A DNA stretch of 64,000 nucleotides from Bacillota bacterium (GCA_028683955.1 JAQUGR010000001.1:62001-126000), one strand, 5' to 3'; shown: positions 1 through 8,739, counted from the first letter of the stretch. Notes: a model not told the origin generated them from the letters alone. Made by a program: numbers and translations.

Positions 1-195
1 TTCAGCTTCATATATATTTGATGAACCTTTAGCTCTTTGGAGATATTGGTTGAATTGATCACCTGATATACGCAATTGCTTGCCTAAGCGGTGTGCATCC
101 AAATCACCACGTTTAATCATTTCATAAACAGTATATTTAGTAATTTTAAGTTTATTTGCTATTTCTTCAGGAGTGTATAAGTCTTCTATATTCAT
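1..195 (-). CDS. excisionase-type helix-turn-helix protein, partial
   Basis: An open frame of 65 codons reads leftward off the window edge from an ATG at 195-193, with GAGGTAG just upstream as ribosome site. The N-terminus reads MNIEDLYTPEEIANKLKIT, followed by a VYEMIKRGDLDAHRLGKQ stretch. This is the usual excisionase/MerR-like winged HTH that recognises DNA through its second helix. In many Firmicutes such a domain is fused to a periplasmic-binding-protein-like sensor and sits divergently from molybdate or tungstate transport genes. The neighbouring modA operon therefore suggests a transporter regulator, but the sensor half lies outside the window, so that is inference. Domain identity is secure; function is not. 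Confidence 0.8.
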   Translation of the reverse strand, partial: MNIEDLYTPEEIANKLKITKYTVYEMIKRGDLDAHRLGKQLRISGDQFNQYLQRAKGSSNIYEAE

Positions 196-288
196 ATCTT
201 CTACCTCTTCAATTATATTGCACTTTATTTTTTTATTCTAACATAAGGTTAATAAGATAACAATCTAAGATAAATACAAGAAATGTTA

Positions 289-317
289 TTGACAATCATA
301 TTGTGTTTTAATATAAT
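289..317 (+). promoter_or_regulatory. sigma-A consensus promoter of the mod operon
   Basis: TTGACA at 289-294 and TATAAT at 312-317 are both perfect consensus hexamers, separated by exactly 17 bases. Transcription should start near 324, inside the phased repeats that follow. Such a strong promoter implies that the transporter is controlled by repression rather than by weak basal transcription. Confidence 0.85.
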
Positions 318-320
318 GTT

Positions 321-358
321 TTTAGTTGATAATAGTTTGGTTTAGTTGGTTTTAGTTG
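321..358 (+). promoter_or_regulatory. 10-bp phased TTTAGTTG repeats, probable operator
   Basis: TTTAGTTG occurs at 321-328, 341-348 and 351-358, and a degenerate copy (AATAGTTT) occupies 331-338, so the unit recurs every 10 bases on one face of the helix. The array lies over the expected transcription start and ends about 50 bases before modA. A repressor bound here would block initiation. The divergent HTH protein is the obvious candidate, but this is inferred from position only. Confidence 0.5.
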
Positions 359-409
359 TGTATAGATTAGCTAAATCTTTCAAGATTATAGATAGAAAGA
401 GGAGAGACT

Positions 410-1198
410 ATGAAAAAAAAACTAAGTTTGATTCTATTATTTCTGGCTATGCTTTTTATTTTTGCCGGATGTAACAGTACTGAAAAAACAGATGATAGTA
501 CTGAACCGGTTACTATTACCATAGCAGTTGCAGCTAGCTTGAAAAATACTATGGATGAGGAAATTATTCCAGCATTCCAAAAACAATATCCTAATATTAG
601 GGTAGAAGCTACATATGATAGCTCTGGAAAGCTCCAATCACAAATTGAAGCAGGAGCAGTAATAGACGTATTTATGTCAGCGGCAACTAAACAAATGACT
701 GCACTAAATGATAAAGGTCTATTACTAGAAAATTCAGTTGTAGATTTATTAGAAAATAAGATTGTACTAATAGTACCAACAAATAGTAGTAATGATATAA
801 ATAGTTTTACTAATATCACAAAAGCTAATAATATTGGACTTGGAGATCCTGCAAGTGTTCCAGCAGGTCAATATGGAAAAGAAGCTTTGGTTAACTTAAA
901 ATTATGGGATCAAATTTCTGCTAAAATAAGTCTAGGCACAAATGTTACCCAAGTTTTAAATTGGGTAGCTGAAGGCAGTGCTGATGCAGGGGTTGTCTAT
1001 GCAACTGATGCAATTTCTAATAAAAATGTTAAAATAGTAGAAGAAGCCCCTTCTGAGAGTGTTTCTAAAGTAATATATCCACTAGGCATTATCAAAGCAA
1101 CAGAAAATGAAGAATCAGCTAAAAAGTTTGTAGAATTTCTACAAACTAAAGATATGCTAGATATTTTTGTATCTTATGGTTTTACTGCTATAAATTAA
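410..1198 (+). CDS. modA: molybdate/tungstate ABC transporter substrate-binding lipoprotein (copy 1)
   Basis: A 262-residue extracytoplasmic binding protein. It begins with a lipoprotein signal (MKKKLSLILLFLAML) and lipobox FAGC, so Cys21 should be lipidated and anchor the protein outside the membrane. The mature part has the ModA pattern: VAVAASLKN near residue 41, a YDSSG segment near 69, and GLGDPASVPAGQYGKEAL near 143, followed by WVAEGSADAGVVYATDA. These are the oxyanion-binding loops of the family. Ribosome site AGAGGAGAG precedes the ATG. It is the first gene of modA-modA-modB-modC. Whether it prefers molybdate or tungstate cannot be told from sequence. Confidence 0.93.
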   Translation: MKKKLSLILLFLAMLFIFAGCNSTEKTDDSTEPVTITIAVAASLKNTMDEEIIPAFQKQYPNIRVEATYDSSGKLQSQIEAGAVIDVFMSAATKQMTALNDKGLLLENSVVDLLENKIVLIVPTNSSNDINSFTNITKANNIGLGDPASVPAGQYGKEALVNLKLWDQISAKISLGTNVTQVLNWVAEGSADAGVVYATDAISNKNVKIVEEAPSESVSKVIYPLGIIKATENEESAKKFVEFLQTKDMLDIFVSYGFTAIN

Positions 1199-1242
1199 AA
1201 GGTTGTTATAATTCAAGATAATAGATAAAAAAAGGAGAGACT

Positions 1243-2031
1243 ATGAAAAAAAGACTAAGTTTAATTGTGTTATTAATGGTTATGATTTTTATTTTTGCCG
1301 GATGTAATAAAACTGCAAACGTCGATGAAGACTCAGAGCCTGTCACTATTACACTTGCTGTAGCAGCAGGTTTAAAAAATGTTATGGATAAAGAAATAAT
1401 TCCTGCTTTTCAAAAAGAGTATCCAAATATTAAAACACAGGTTACATATGATAATGCGGGTAATTTACAAAACCAAATCGAATCAGGAGCTGACGTAGAT
1501 GTTTTCATATCAGCGGCCATGAAACAAATGAATGCACTAAATGACAAAGGTCTGCTACTAGAAAATTCTGTGGTAAATTTATTGGAAAATAAGATTGTGT
1601 TAATAGTACCATTAAACAGTAATAAAGGAATAAATAGTTTTACAGATATAATAAAAGCTGATAATATAGGACTAGGAGATCCAGCGAGTGTACCAGTTGG
1701 CCAATATGGAAAAGAAGCGCTAGTCAACTTGAAATTATGGGATCAGATTACTTCTAAAACAAGTATGGGCACGACTGTTACACAAGTGTTAAACTGGGTA
1801 GCAGAAGGTAGTGCAGATGCAGGAATTGTCTATGCAACTGATGCAATTTCTAATAAAAATGTTAAAGTAGTAGAAGAAGCCCCTTCGGAGAGCGTTTCGA
1901 AAGTAATATATCCAGTAGGAATTATTAAAGCAACTACCAATGAAGATTCAGCTAAGAAATTTGTAGAATTTTTGCAAACTAAAAATATGTTAGATATCTT
2001 TGTATCATATGGATTTTTAGCTAGTAAATAG
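1243..2031 (+). CDS. modA: molybdate/tungstate ABC transporter substrate-binding lipoprotein (copy 2)
   Basis: A second 262-residue ModA directly follows the first and is collinear with it over its whole length, with no gaps visible. It has the same signal peptide architecture and lipobox (FAGC). Differences cluster in the N-terminal third: VAAGLKN replaces VAASLKN and YDNAG replaces YDSSG. These are the loops that contact the anion, so the copies may differ in substrate or affinity. The leader region (AAAAGGAGAGACT before ATG) is almost the same as that of copy 1, indicating a recent tandem duplication that included the ribosome site. Confidence 0.93.
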   Translation: MKKRLSLIVLLMVMIFIFAGCNKTANVDEDSEPVTITLAVAAGLKNVMDKEIIPAFQKEYPNIKTQVTYDNAGNLQNQIESGADVDVFISAAMKQMNALNDKGLLLENSVVNLLENKIVLIVPLNSNKGINSFTDIIKADNIGLGDPASVPVGQYGKEALVNLKLWDQITSKTSMGTTVTQVLNWVAEGSADAGIVYATDAISNKNVKVVEEAPSESVSKVIYPVGIIKATTNEDSAKKFVEFLQTKNMLDIFVSYGFLASK

Positions 2032-2039
2032 GAGTTTAC

Positions 2040-2711
2040 ATGGAAATATCACCAATAATTATTTCATTAAAAACAGCAGCGGCAGCTATAGTCCTAACTT
2101 TTATGTTAGGGCTATTTGTTGCAAGATTTGTAGTAAATATGAAATCCGAAAAAGCCAAGATGGTATTAGATGGGATTATGACCTTACCACTAGTTTTACC
2201 TCCAACAGTTATGGGGTTTTTACTATTGATTGTTTTTGGAGTAAATAGACCTTTTGGTAAATTCTTATTAGAAGTACTCGGGGTGAGAATAGTCTTTTCC
2301 TGGACGGCTACAGTTATAGCAGCAGTAGCAATTTCCTTTCCCTTAATGTATCGATCTGCCAGAGGAGCTTTTGAACAAGTAGACAAAAATCTTCTTATGG
2401 CTGGGAGAACTCTTGGTATGTCAGAAGGTAGGATTTTCTGGAAAATAACTATGCCGTTAGCATTGCCAGGTGTTGTAGCTGGTGGGGTCTTGTCCTTTGC
2501 TAGAGGTTTAGGAGAGTTTGGGGCAACTGCTATGATTGCAGGAAATATAGCAAATAAAACTAGAACATTGCCTTTGGCAATTTATTCTGAAGTTTCAGCA
2601 GGTAATATGGATATTGCCTTTTATTATGTATTAGTAATTTTAGTGATTTCTTTCTTGGTTGTTTTTCTTATGAATTACTTTAGCCAGAAGGAAAGAAAAT
2701 ACTTAAGATAG
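2040..2711 (+). CDS. modB: molybdate/tungstate ABC transporter permease
   Basis: A 223-residue inner membrane permease with about five to six hydrophobic segments. The family's coupling motif (EAA loop) is visible as AGRTLGMSEGRIFWKITMPLALPG near residues 120-143, followed by RGLGEFGATAMIAGN, which is typical of ModB/CysT permeases. The N-terminal LPLVLPPTVMGFLLL segment is also characteristic. The start ATG at 2040 follows AGGAG by five bases and lies eight bases after the modA copy 2 stop. Together with the ModC ATPase it forms the translocation complex. Confidence 0.95.
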   Translation: MEISPIIISLKTAAAAIVLTFMLGLFVARFVVNMKSEKAKMVLDGIMTLPLVLPPTVMGFLLLIVFGVNRPFGKFLLEVLGVRIVFSWTATVIAAVAISFPLMYRSARGAFEQVDKNLLMAGRTLGMSEGRIFWKITMPLALPGVVAGGVLSFARGLGEFGATAMIAGNIANKTRTLPLAIYSEVSAGNMDIAFYYVLVILVISFLVVFLMNYFSQKERKYLR

Positions 2712-2721
2712 GATTTTAATT

Positions 2722-3771
2722 ATGGGTTTAATAGTAGATATTAGAAAAAAACTAAAGTCACATAACCTTGATGTTTCCTTTGAAACACATGGTGAATACT
2801 TGGCTTTTTTAGGTGCTTCAGGTAGTGGGAAGAGCATGACTCTAAAATGTATCGCTGGAATTGAAACACCTGATGAAGGAAGAATAGTTCTTAATGATAA
2901 AGTGCTATTTGATTCTAAACTTAAAATAAACTTAAAACCACAAGAACGGAATATAGGCTATTTCTTTCAGAATTATGCCTTATTTCCTCATATGACTGTT
3001 GAAGAAAATATTGGGATTGGATTGGTTTGTTCGAAGAAAGAAAAAATGAAAAGAGTACAGAATATATTAAAAAAATTCCATCTTGAAGGTGAAGGGAAGA
3101 AGCATCCAAATCAACTATCAGGAGGTGAACAACAACGTATAGCTTTAGCTAGGTGTTTAATTTACAAACCAGATGTTTTAATGCTGGATGAACCATTTTC
3201 CGCATTGGATATGCATTTAAAGGAAAAACTTCAAAATGAAGTCTTGGAAATGCTTAAAGATTATAGTGGCGAAGTGCTGATGGTAACCCATAGTAGAGAT
3301 GAAGCTTATAAATTCTGTAAAAATTTAGTTATACTGGACCAAGGTAAAACTGTTATGACTGGTAATACAAAAGAAATATTCAAACAACCTAAACTTTTAA
3401 TAACAGCCAGGCTTACAGGTTGTAAAAATATTTCGAAATGTGATGTTTTATCGCAAAATAGGCTAAGAGCTATTGATTGGGGTTTAGATCTTGAAATAGA
3501 AAAAGAGATACCACTTAATATTACTCATATTGGAGTAAGGGCTCATAACCTTGTATCAGTGGCTAATGCAGCTAAAAAAAATACAATTGCCTGTAAAATT
3601 AAAAAAATATATGAAGATATGTTTGAATACGATGTGATTGCTACAAAAGATCATGAGGATGAGTATTCAGAAATTATTTATAAAGTGAAAAAACAAGATT
3701 GGGATTTAAGAAGGGAAGAAGAAACCCTATATTTACAAATCCCTGAAGAAGAAATTCTTTTCCTCAATTGA
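2722..3771 (+). CDS. modC: molybdate/tungstate ABC transporter ATP-binding protein
   Basis: A 349-residue ABC ATPase. Walker A is GASGSGKS near residue 31, the signature is LSGGEQQR near 132, and Walker B is VLMLDEPFSALD near 152, followed by an H-loop (MVTHSRDE). The C-terminal third, about residues 230-349, is a TOBE-like accessory region as in ModC/CysA, which can bind the anion or regulate transport. The gene starts 10 bases after modB. A terminator directly follows, closing the operon. Confidence 0.93.
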   Translation: MGLIVDIRKKLKSHNLDVSFETHGEYLAFLGASGSGKSMTLKCIAGIETPDEGRIVLNDKVLFDSKLKINLKPQERNIGYFFQNYALFPHMTVEENIGIGLVCSKKEKMKRVQNILKKFHLEGEGKKHPNQLSGGEQQRIALARCLIYKPDVLMLDEPFSALDMHLKEKLQNEVLEMLKDYSGEVLMVTHSRDEAYKFCKNLVILDQGKTVMTGNTKEIFKQPKLLITARLTGCKNISKCDVLSQNRLRAIDWGLDLEIEKEIPLNITHIGVRAHNLVSVANAAKKNTIACKIKKIYEDMFEYDVIATKDHEDEYSEIIYKVKKQDWDLRREEETLYLQIPEEEILFLN

Positions 3772-3792
3772 TTATTAACTACTATTATAGAA

Positions 3793-3827
3793 ATAAAGGA
3801 CTCATTATGAGCCCTTTATTTTTCTTT
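3793..3827 (+). terminator. intrinsic terminator after modC, probably bidirectional
   Basis: ATAAAGG-A-CTCAT pairs with ATGAG-C-CCTTTAT (one mismatch) and is followed by a T-rich tract. It overlaps the last codons of the convergent folate cyclo-ligase gene and can serve both directions. Confidence 0.75.
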
Positions 3828-4415
3828 AATTATAAATCCATCTTCTGTAAGTAGATTTTTAATGAGTAAGTCGTGTTCTTCTGTTGGTACTTTATCCACA
3901 AGTTGATGGGAAAAGGTTATTGCAATCTGAGTACATTCTTTTCTCGTTCTATTTAGAAAATTATCATAATAACCTCCACCATAGCCAAGACGATTACCCA
4001 GTTTATCAAAAGCCAAGCCAGGAACTATTATAAAATCTATAAGTTCAGGATTAGTAATTCTTTTGCATTCAAGTCTAGGTTCCATAATACCCATAAATCC
4101 CGGACGCAAGTCATTTTCAAAATCTATAATTTCAGATGCTTCCATATGAGAAAAACCATCTTTATTTTTAACAATAACAGGTACTAATATTTTTTTATTA
4201 AGTCTTTGACATTCTTTTATTAAATTACTTGTATCTACTTCATTTCCAAAGGAAAGATAACACATAACAATATTTGAGTTTTTAAATGTTGGTAACGTAA
4301 TAACTTGATTAACTATACTAGTGCTAGAGTTTTTAATATATTCAGATGTTAGAGTTGTCTTGATTTCGTTGATTCGTTTTCTAAGGATCTTTTTGTTAAT
4401 GTTAGTTGTTTTCAT
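3816..4415 (-). CDS. 5-formyltetrahydrofolate cyclo-ligase
   Basis: A 199-residue cytoplasmic enzyme that converts 5-formyl-THF to 5,10-methenyl-THF with ATP. The length fits the family, and the diagnostic C-terminal block GYGGGYYDNFL is present near residue 143, with VPGLAFD just before it (the family pattern is P-G-x-A-F-D...G-x-G-x-G-Y-Y-D). The basic N-terminal segment KKILRKRINEIKTTL is the family's first helix, with the KxxLRxxI pattern. AAAGGATAAATT precedes the ATG. It stands alone and converges on the mod operon. Confidence 0.93.
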   Translation of the reverse strand: MKTTNINKKILRKRINEIKTTLTSEYIKNSSTSIVNQVITLPTFKNSNIVMCYLSFGNEVDTSNLIKECQRLNKKILVPVIVKNKDGFSHMEASEIIDFENDLRPGFMGIMEPRLECKRITNPELIDFIIVPGLAFDKLGNRLGYGGGYYDNFLNRTRKECTQIAITFSHQLVDKVPTEEHDLLIKNLLTEDGFIIKEK

Positions 4416-4598
4416 AATTTATCCTTTTCTATCTTTTATCAGTATGTTAACAAAAAAAATAGCTAATTACAATCATAACTGATTTTGTAGGTTTATTAAC
4501 TTTATGTGATAGAATATATTAAAAGACCTTGATATTTGATTGAAAAACGATAATTTGTTATGAGTTTAAATATTTAAACTATAGAGGAAGGAGTTGAA

Positions 4599-5762
4599 AT
4601 GGATAAATATTGGCATAAAAAATGGTATCAGGACATTGAGCAATTAAAAAGTGAATTGCCAAAAAGACATAAAAATTTATACTTTCTTAATAGTGAAAAA
4701 AATTTTTTTGATTATATTGAATTATTGGAGAAAAGTTTAGAAAACTTAAATCATTTTAATGTTATATGTGAAATAGGAAAAATTATTGCTTCTTTTGGAG
4801 ATGGTCATACTACTTTAATGATACCGGGAAAATGGGTTTTACCTTTTGAGTTTTATTGGTTCGAAGAAGGTATATATATAATAGGAACAATAAAAAAATA
4901 TCAATATTGTATAAATAGAAAAGTTACCAAGATCAATGGAATATTTATTGAAGATATTATTAATAGCATGAAAAGTATAATTTCTCATGAAAATGAGCAA
5001 TTTGTTAAATCTCAACTTCCTAAATATTTAAAAGTTGCTGAAGTGCTATATGGATTAGGTATTATTGACAGTTTTAAATTAATAGAAATGGAAATAGAAG
5101 GTGAAATATTTAGCATTGAGACTATTGAAAATTTAGAACTAGAACAGTTATTGGAAATGAAAGAAAGTAAGAATAATAATAATTGTTTATTACCAATGTA
5201 TAGAAGAAATAGAGGGCTGAATTATTGGTGGGACTATTTAGAAAAGCGTCAAATGGTTTATATTAATTATAATTGTTGTAAGGATATGAGTAGCCTAAGG
5301 GTCAATGAGTTTGTTAAAGAATTAAGTGCATTTATCGATTCAAATAGGGTATTTAGTATTGTTGTGGATTTAAGGAATAATCTTGGTGGGGACTCAACTC
5401 TTTTAGACCCTTTTATAAAATGGTTAAATTATTGGAAGATGATTGGTAATAATAGAAAAGTTTATACTATAATAGGGAGAGATACTTTCTCTTCAGCCTT
5501 ATTAAATGCTTATTCATTAAAAAATGATGTTGGAGCATTGATGTTGGGTGAAGGTACTGGTGGAAAACCTAATTGTTATGGGGAAGTTAGATATTTTGAA
5601 TTAAATAATTCTAAGTTGAAAATTAGATATTCTACAAAATACTATAAATTACTTGAGGATGACAATCAATTATCCTTGTATCCAGATATTTCATTTGAGG
5701 TAGCATTTAAAGATTATATTAACTATAAAGATAATGTACTAGATTTTATTGTATCAAATTAA
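4599..5762 (+). CDS. S41-like (tail-specific protease fold) protein, cytoplasmic
   Basis: A 387-residue protein with no signal peptide or membrane segment. The C-terminal half matches the S41 peptidase core: SIVVDLRNNLGGDS near residues 250-263, GRDTFSSALLNA near 298 with the expected nucleophile serine, and GEGTGGKPN near 322 with the closing DYINYKDNVLDFI. The N-terminal half (SFGDGHTTL near residue 68) resembles the helical/HTT region of Tricorn-like and related S41 proteins. No PDZ domain is obvious. Ribosome site GGAAGGAG precedes the ATG. The substrate is unknown, and the catalytic Lys or His/Glu partners cannot be assigned without alignment. Confidence 0.75.
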   Translation: MDKYWHKKWYQDIEQLKSELPKRHKNLYFLNSEKNFFDYIELLEKSLENLNHFNVICEIGKIIASFGDGHTTLMIPGKWVLPFEFYWFEEGIYIIGTIKKYQYCINRKVTKINGIFIEDIINSMKSIISHENEQFVKSQLPKYLKVAEVLYGLGIIDSFKLIEMEIEGEIFSIETIENLELEQLLEMKESKNNNNCLLPMYRRNRGLNYWWDYLEKRQMVYINYNCCKDMSSLRVNEFVKELSAFIDSNRVFSIVVDLRNNLGGDSTLLDPFIKWLNYWKMIGNNRKVYTIIGRDTFSSALLNAYSLKNDVGALMLGEGTGGKPNCYGEVRYFELNNSKLKIRYSTKYYKLLEDDNQLSLYPDISFEVAFKDYINYKDNVLDFIVSN

Positions 5763-5776
5763 AAAGGGGGCTTACT

Positions 5777-6664
5777 ATGGCTGACGAACACAAGGAAGAC
5801 CACAATCATCATCATGAAAGAATAGGGAATATTAAAGTTGCTTTTTTCTTAAATTTTTCTTTTACTATATTAGAAATAATCGGAGGTATTTGGACTAATA
5901 GTATGGCGATTTTATCAGATGCCTTACATGATTTAGGAGATTCCTTGTCTCTTGGAATAGCCTGGTATTTAGAAAAGTATTCAGGTAAAGGTTCAGATTA
6001 TAAATTTTCATATGGTTATGCTAGATTTTCTTTATTGGGTGCATTACTAAATAGTGTTATATTAATTGTCGGTTCAATAATTATACTTACCCAATCAATA
6101 CCTAGGATATTTTACCCTCAGGAAGTATATCCTCAAGGTATGTTTATTTTTGCGATTATTGGTATTTTAATAAATGGATTAGCAGTTTTAAGATTAAGTC
6201 ATGGTTCATCTTTAAATGAAAGAGTTGTTTCTTGGCATTTGCTTGAAGATGTATTAGGATGGGTAGTTGTTCTGATAGGGAGTATTATCTTGATGTTTGT
6301 AGATATTCCTTGGTTTGATCCTGCTTTATCAGTTTTAATAACTATATATGTTTTATATAATGTGTTTAAAAATTTAAAAGAAACATTGAATATTTTTTTA
6401 GAAGGTGTTCCTAAGAGTATTTCTATAGAGAAAATTGAGAATGAAATATGTGAAAAGACTAATGTTATTAAGGCATATCATACACATATTTGGTCTCTTG
6501 ATGGTGAAAAAAATCTTCTTAGTCTTCATATAATTGTTAGTGATAGTTCTACAAGAGAAGATATTATTGATATGAAAAACCAAATTAGAGAGTTGATGAA
6601 AGAAAATGGAATAGAACATGTGACTATTGAAGTTGATTTCAAAAGCGAAGAATTTGAATATTAA
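5777..6664 (+). CDS. cation diffusion facilitator (zinc/divalent metal exporter)
   Basis: A 295-residue CDF transporter that exchanges divalent metal for protons across the membrane. The N-terminus is histidine-rich (HKEDHNHHHE), as in CzcD/ZitB-type zinc exporters. Six membrane segments are followed by a cytoplasmic ferredoxin-like domain (about residues 205-295). The transport site is visible as SDALHDLGDS in helix 2 (near 47-56) and HLLEDVLGW in helix 5 (near 154). It sits 15 bases after the S41 gene and ends one base before the convergent TSUP gene. The metal is most likely zinc by motif. Confidence 0.93.
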   Translation: MADEHKEDHNHHHERIGNIKVAFFLNFSFTILEIIGGIWTNSMAILSDALHDLGDSLSLGIAWYLEKYSGKGSDYKFSYGYARFSLLGALLNSVILIVGSIIILTQSIPRIFYPQEVYPQGMFIFAIIGILINGLAVLRLSHGSSLNERVVSWHLLEDVLGWVVVLIGSIILMFVDIPWFDPALSVLITIYVLYNVFKNLKETLNIFLEGVPKSISIEKIENEICEKTNVIKAYHTHIWSLDGEKNLLSLHIIVSDSSTREDIIDMKNQIRELMKENGIEHVTIEVDFKSEEFEY

Positions 6665-6665
6665 T

Positions 6666-7484
6666 TTAGGCAAAAGCTAAAAAGAAAATTCTGATGCCAA
6701 CAATTGCAAGGGCTAAGGCCAATAATCTAATTATTAGTCTTCCTTTAAGTTTATTGGATAGTCTGGCGCCAATCTGTGCCCCTAATATCGCACCAACTGA
6801 TAATAATAGAACTTGAAGAAAACTACTTGCTAAAGTACCGTTAAATAAATGTACCAAGCTCCCAGTAAAAGACATAATTGCTAGAACAAAGTGAGATGTT
6901 GCAGTAGCTAAATGTACTGGGAAATTTAAAATATGGACAAGTATAGGAACATGGATTATACCTCCACCTATACCTAATAAACTAGAAACAAAACCTACAA
7001 TGAGACTAAGAAACATACCAAGATATTTATTATAGCTATAAACATATTCGTTATTATCTGAATCAATAATTTTGCGTACTGTTAATTTGTCGCTGATTGT
7101 AGTTGTTATGCTATTTTTGTTATCGGGTTTTAAGGCTAAGTAAGTGGCAATGATAATTAATAAGGTTCCAAATATTAAATTAAAAATATTTCTTGATAGT
7201 ATTCCTACTACAAAAGAACCTAAAATTGCTCCTGGAATTGTAGCTATGGAAAAGAGTATTCCAGATTTATAGTCAATTCTTTTCATTTTTCTATAAGCTA
7301 AAGTTCCTGAGACTGCATTAAAGAAAACAACAGCTAAAGATATACTAGTGATTTCTTCTGGGGTTTTATTTGGGAATAATATTAATAAAACTGGTACTAG
7401 AATAAATCCTCCACCTGCACCTATCATGGTTCCAACCATTCCTACAAATACACCCAATATGGTAAGTAATACTATAAATTCCAT
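6666..7484 (-). CDS. TSUP family sulfite/anion exporter (TauE/SafE)
   Basis: A 272-residue, roughly eight-helix membrane protein. The two halves are a pseudo-repeat, each starting with the TSUP signature: GAGGGFILVP near residue 23 and GIGGGIIHVP near 173. The family moves sulfite, sulfonates or other sulfur anions. It is divergent from the YedF gene, so the pair may handle sulfur or selenium species together, though this is contextual inference. The ATG is preceded by AAAGAGGTG. Confidence 0.9.
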   Translation of the reverse strand: MEFIVLLTILGVFVGMVGTMIGAGGGFILVPVLLILFPNKTPEEITSISLAVVFFNAVSGTLAYRKMKRIDYKSGILFSIATIPGAILGSFVVGILSRNIFNLIFGTLLIIIATYLALKPDNKNSITTTISDKLTVRKIIDSDNNEYVYSYNKYLGMFLSLIVGFVSSLLGIGGGIIHVPILVHILNFPVHLATATSHFVLAIMSFTGSLVHLFNGTLASSFLQVLLLSVGAILGAQIGARLSNKLKGRLIIRLLALALAIVGIRIFFLAFA

Positions 7485-7697
7485 TTAGAACACCTCTTTA
7501 CATTTTCACTCCTTTTATTATACAAAATTATAATCAATAACTCTATAAGTTTCAGCATTAAGATTAATTTATGATTTTTGCAATTACATAAAATATATTT
7601 ATGTATTGATCGTTTTTGTTTATATTATATACTAATTAATATATACTTATTAGTAAAGTAGTTATTTAAAATATATGTGATGAATATGGAGGGTATT

Positions 7698-8267
7698 ATG
7701 AGACAAATAGATGGCAGAGGGCTAGAGTGTCCAAGACCGGTTATTTTAATAAAAAAAGCGATGGAAGAAGTAAACGAAGCTTCAATATTGGTTGATAATG
7801 AAGTTGCGAGGGATAATGTTAAGAGATTTGGATTAAACTCTGGCTGTAAGGTTACTGTTGTAGAAAATGATAATGGTATTGAATTATTTTTAAAAAAAGA
7901 AGAGAAAAAAGAAGAGAGCAGTTCTGAAGATTCAATAGTTGTATTAATAAAGTCATGTTATTTTGGTGAAGGTGATCCGAAATTAGGCAATGTTTTAATG
8001 AAAAGCTTTTTAGTCAGTTTATTAGAAAGCGACAAAAAAATTAAATCAATTATATTGATGAACAGTGGTATTGAGTTATCTACAAATAACCTTGAAGCGG
8101 TAGAAGTTTTAAAAGCTTTTGAAGCAAAGGGGGCTGTTATTTATAGTTGTGGAACATGTTTGGATTTCTATAATCTAAAAGATAAATTAAAAATTGGTTT
8201 AATTACCAATATGTATAGTTCGGTAGAACAATTAGTTGAGGCAGGCAGTAAGGTTTTAGTTATTTAA
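7698..8267 (+). CDS. yedF: YedF-type sulfurtransferase-like selenium metabolism protein
   Basis: A protein of 189 residues, with the start chosen at ATG 7698 because GGAGGG lies seven bases upstream; an earlier ATG has no ribosome site. The N-terminal 70 residues are a TusA fold with the LECPRPVILIKKAM signature (Cys in CPxP). The C-terminal 100 residues are a DsrE-like domain (KSCYFGEGDPKLG, then MNSGIELS and YSCGTCLDFYNL). This two-domain form is the protein typically encoded in selenium-using genomes, in keeping with the selenocysteine peroxiredoxin 5 kb downstream. The exact reaction is unknown. Confidence 0.88.
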   Translation: MRQIDGRGLECPRPVILIKKAMEEVNEASILVDNEVARDNVKRFGLNSGCKVTVVENDNGIELFLKKEEKKEESSSEDSIVVLIKSCYFGEGDPKLGNVLMKSFLVSLLESDKKIKSIILMNSGIELSTNNLEAVEVLKAFEAKGAVIYSCGTCLDFYNLKDKLKIGLITNMYSSVEQLVEAGSKVLVI

Positions 8268-8293
8268 TATATTACTTTTGATATTAAACTTAG

Positions 8294-8321
8294 AACACCA
8301 GTAAAACCTGGTGTTTTTTAT
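8294..8321 (+). terminator. intrinsic terminator after yedF
   Basis: AACACCAG and CTGGTGTT form a perfect 8-bp stem with a six-base loop, followed by a T-rich tract. Confidence 0.85.
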
Positions 8322-8357
8322 TGTATAATTAGTGATAATATGTTAAAATATCACTGT

Positions 8358-8397
8358 GATATCGAAAGTTATCGATATCATCGAAAAAAATCGATAT
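8358..8397 (+). promoter_or_regulatory. double ArsR operator
   Basis: Two dyads lie in series before arsR. The first is GATATCGA-6-TCGATATC (8358-8379), a perfect 8-bp arm repeat. The second is ATCGA-6-TCGAT (8380-8395). Both have a six-base spacer and share the ATCGA core. This is the position and symmetry expected for an autoregulating ArsR dimer that releases DNA when arsenite binds. Confidence 0.7.
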
Positions 8398-8418
8398 AGC
8401 AATATAAGGGGAATATAT

Positions 8419-8739
8419 ATGTCATATAACTATAGTGAATTTATGCCAATAATCAAAGCCATTTCTGATGAAACAAGGCTTAAAATAATTGATATGCTGT
8501 CTTGTGGTGAAATGTGTGCAAATGAAATTCTTGAAAAGTTTGAACTATCTCAATCTACTTTAAGTTATCATATGAAAATATTAACTGATGCAGGTATTGT
8601 CCAAGGTATTAGAGAAGGAGCTTGGATGAAGTACACCCTTAAAAAGAAAGAAATAGATGAAATGATTAATTTTATAAGATATATAACCGATGATAAAGAT
8701 AATTGTATTTGTAAGGAGAATAATCATGGAGAAAAATAA
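8419..8739 (+). CDS. arsR: ArsR/SmtB family arsenic-responsive repressor
   Basis: A 106-residue winged-HTH repressor. The start is ATG 8419, preceded by AAGGGGAATATAT; an upstream in-frame start would run through the operator. The HTH recognition region reads LSQSTLSYHMKILTDAGIV. Candidate metal ligands are Cys residues in CGEMCANEIL at the start of helix alpha-3 and the C-terminal pair in DNCICKEN. It represses its own operon until arsenite or antimonite binds. The next gene starts within its last codons, so the two are translationally coupled. Confidence 0.92.
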   Translation: MSYNYSEFMPIIKAISDETRLKIIDMLSCGEMCANEILEKFELSQSTLSYHMKILTDAGIVQGIREGAWMKYTLKKKEIDEMINFIRYITDDKDNCICKENNHGEK

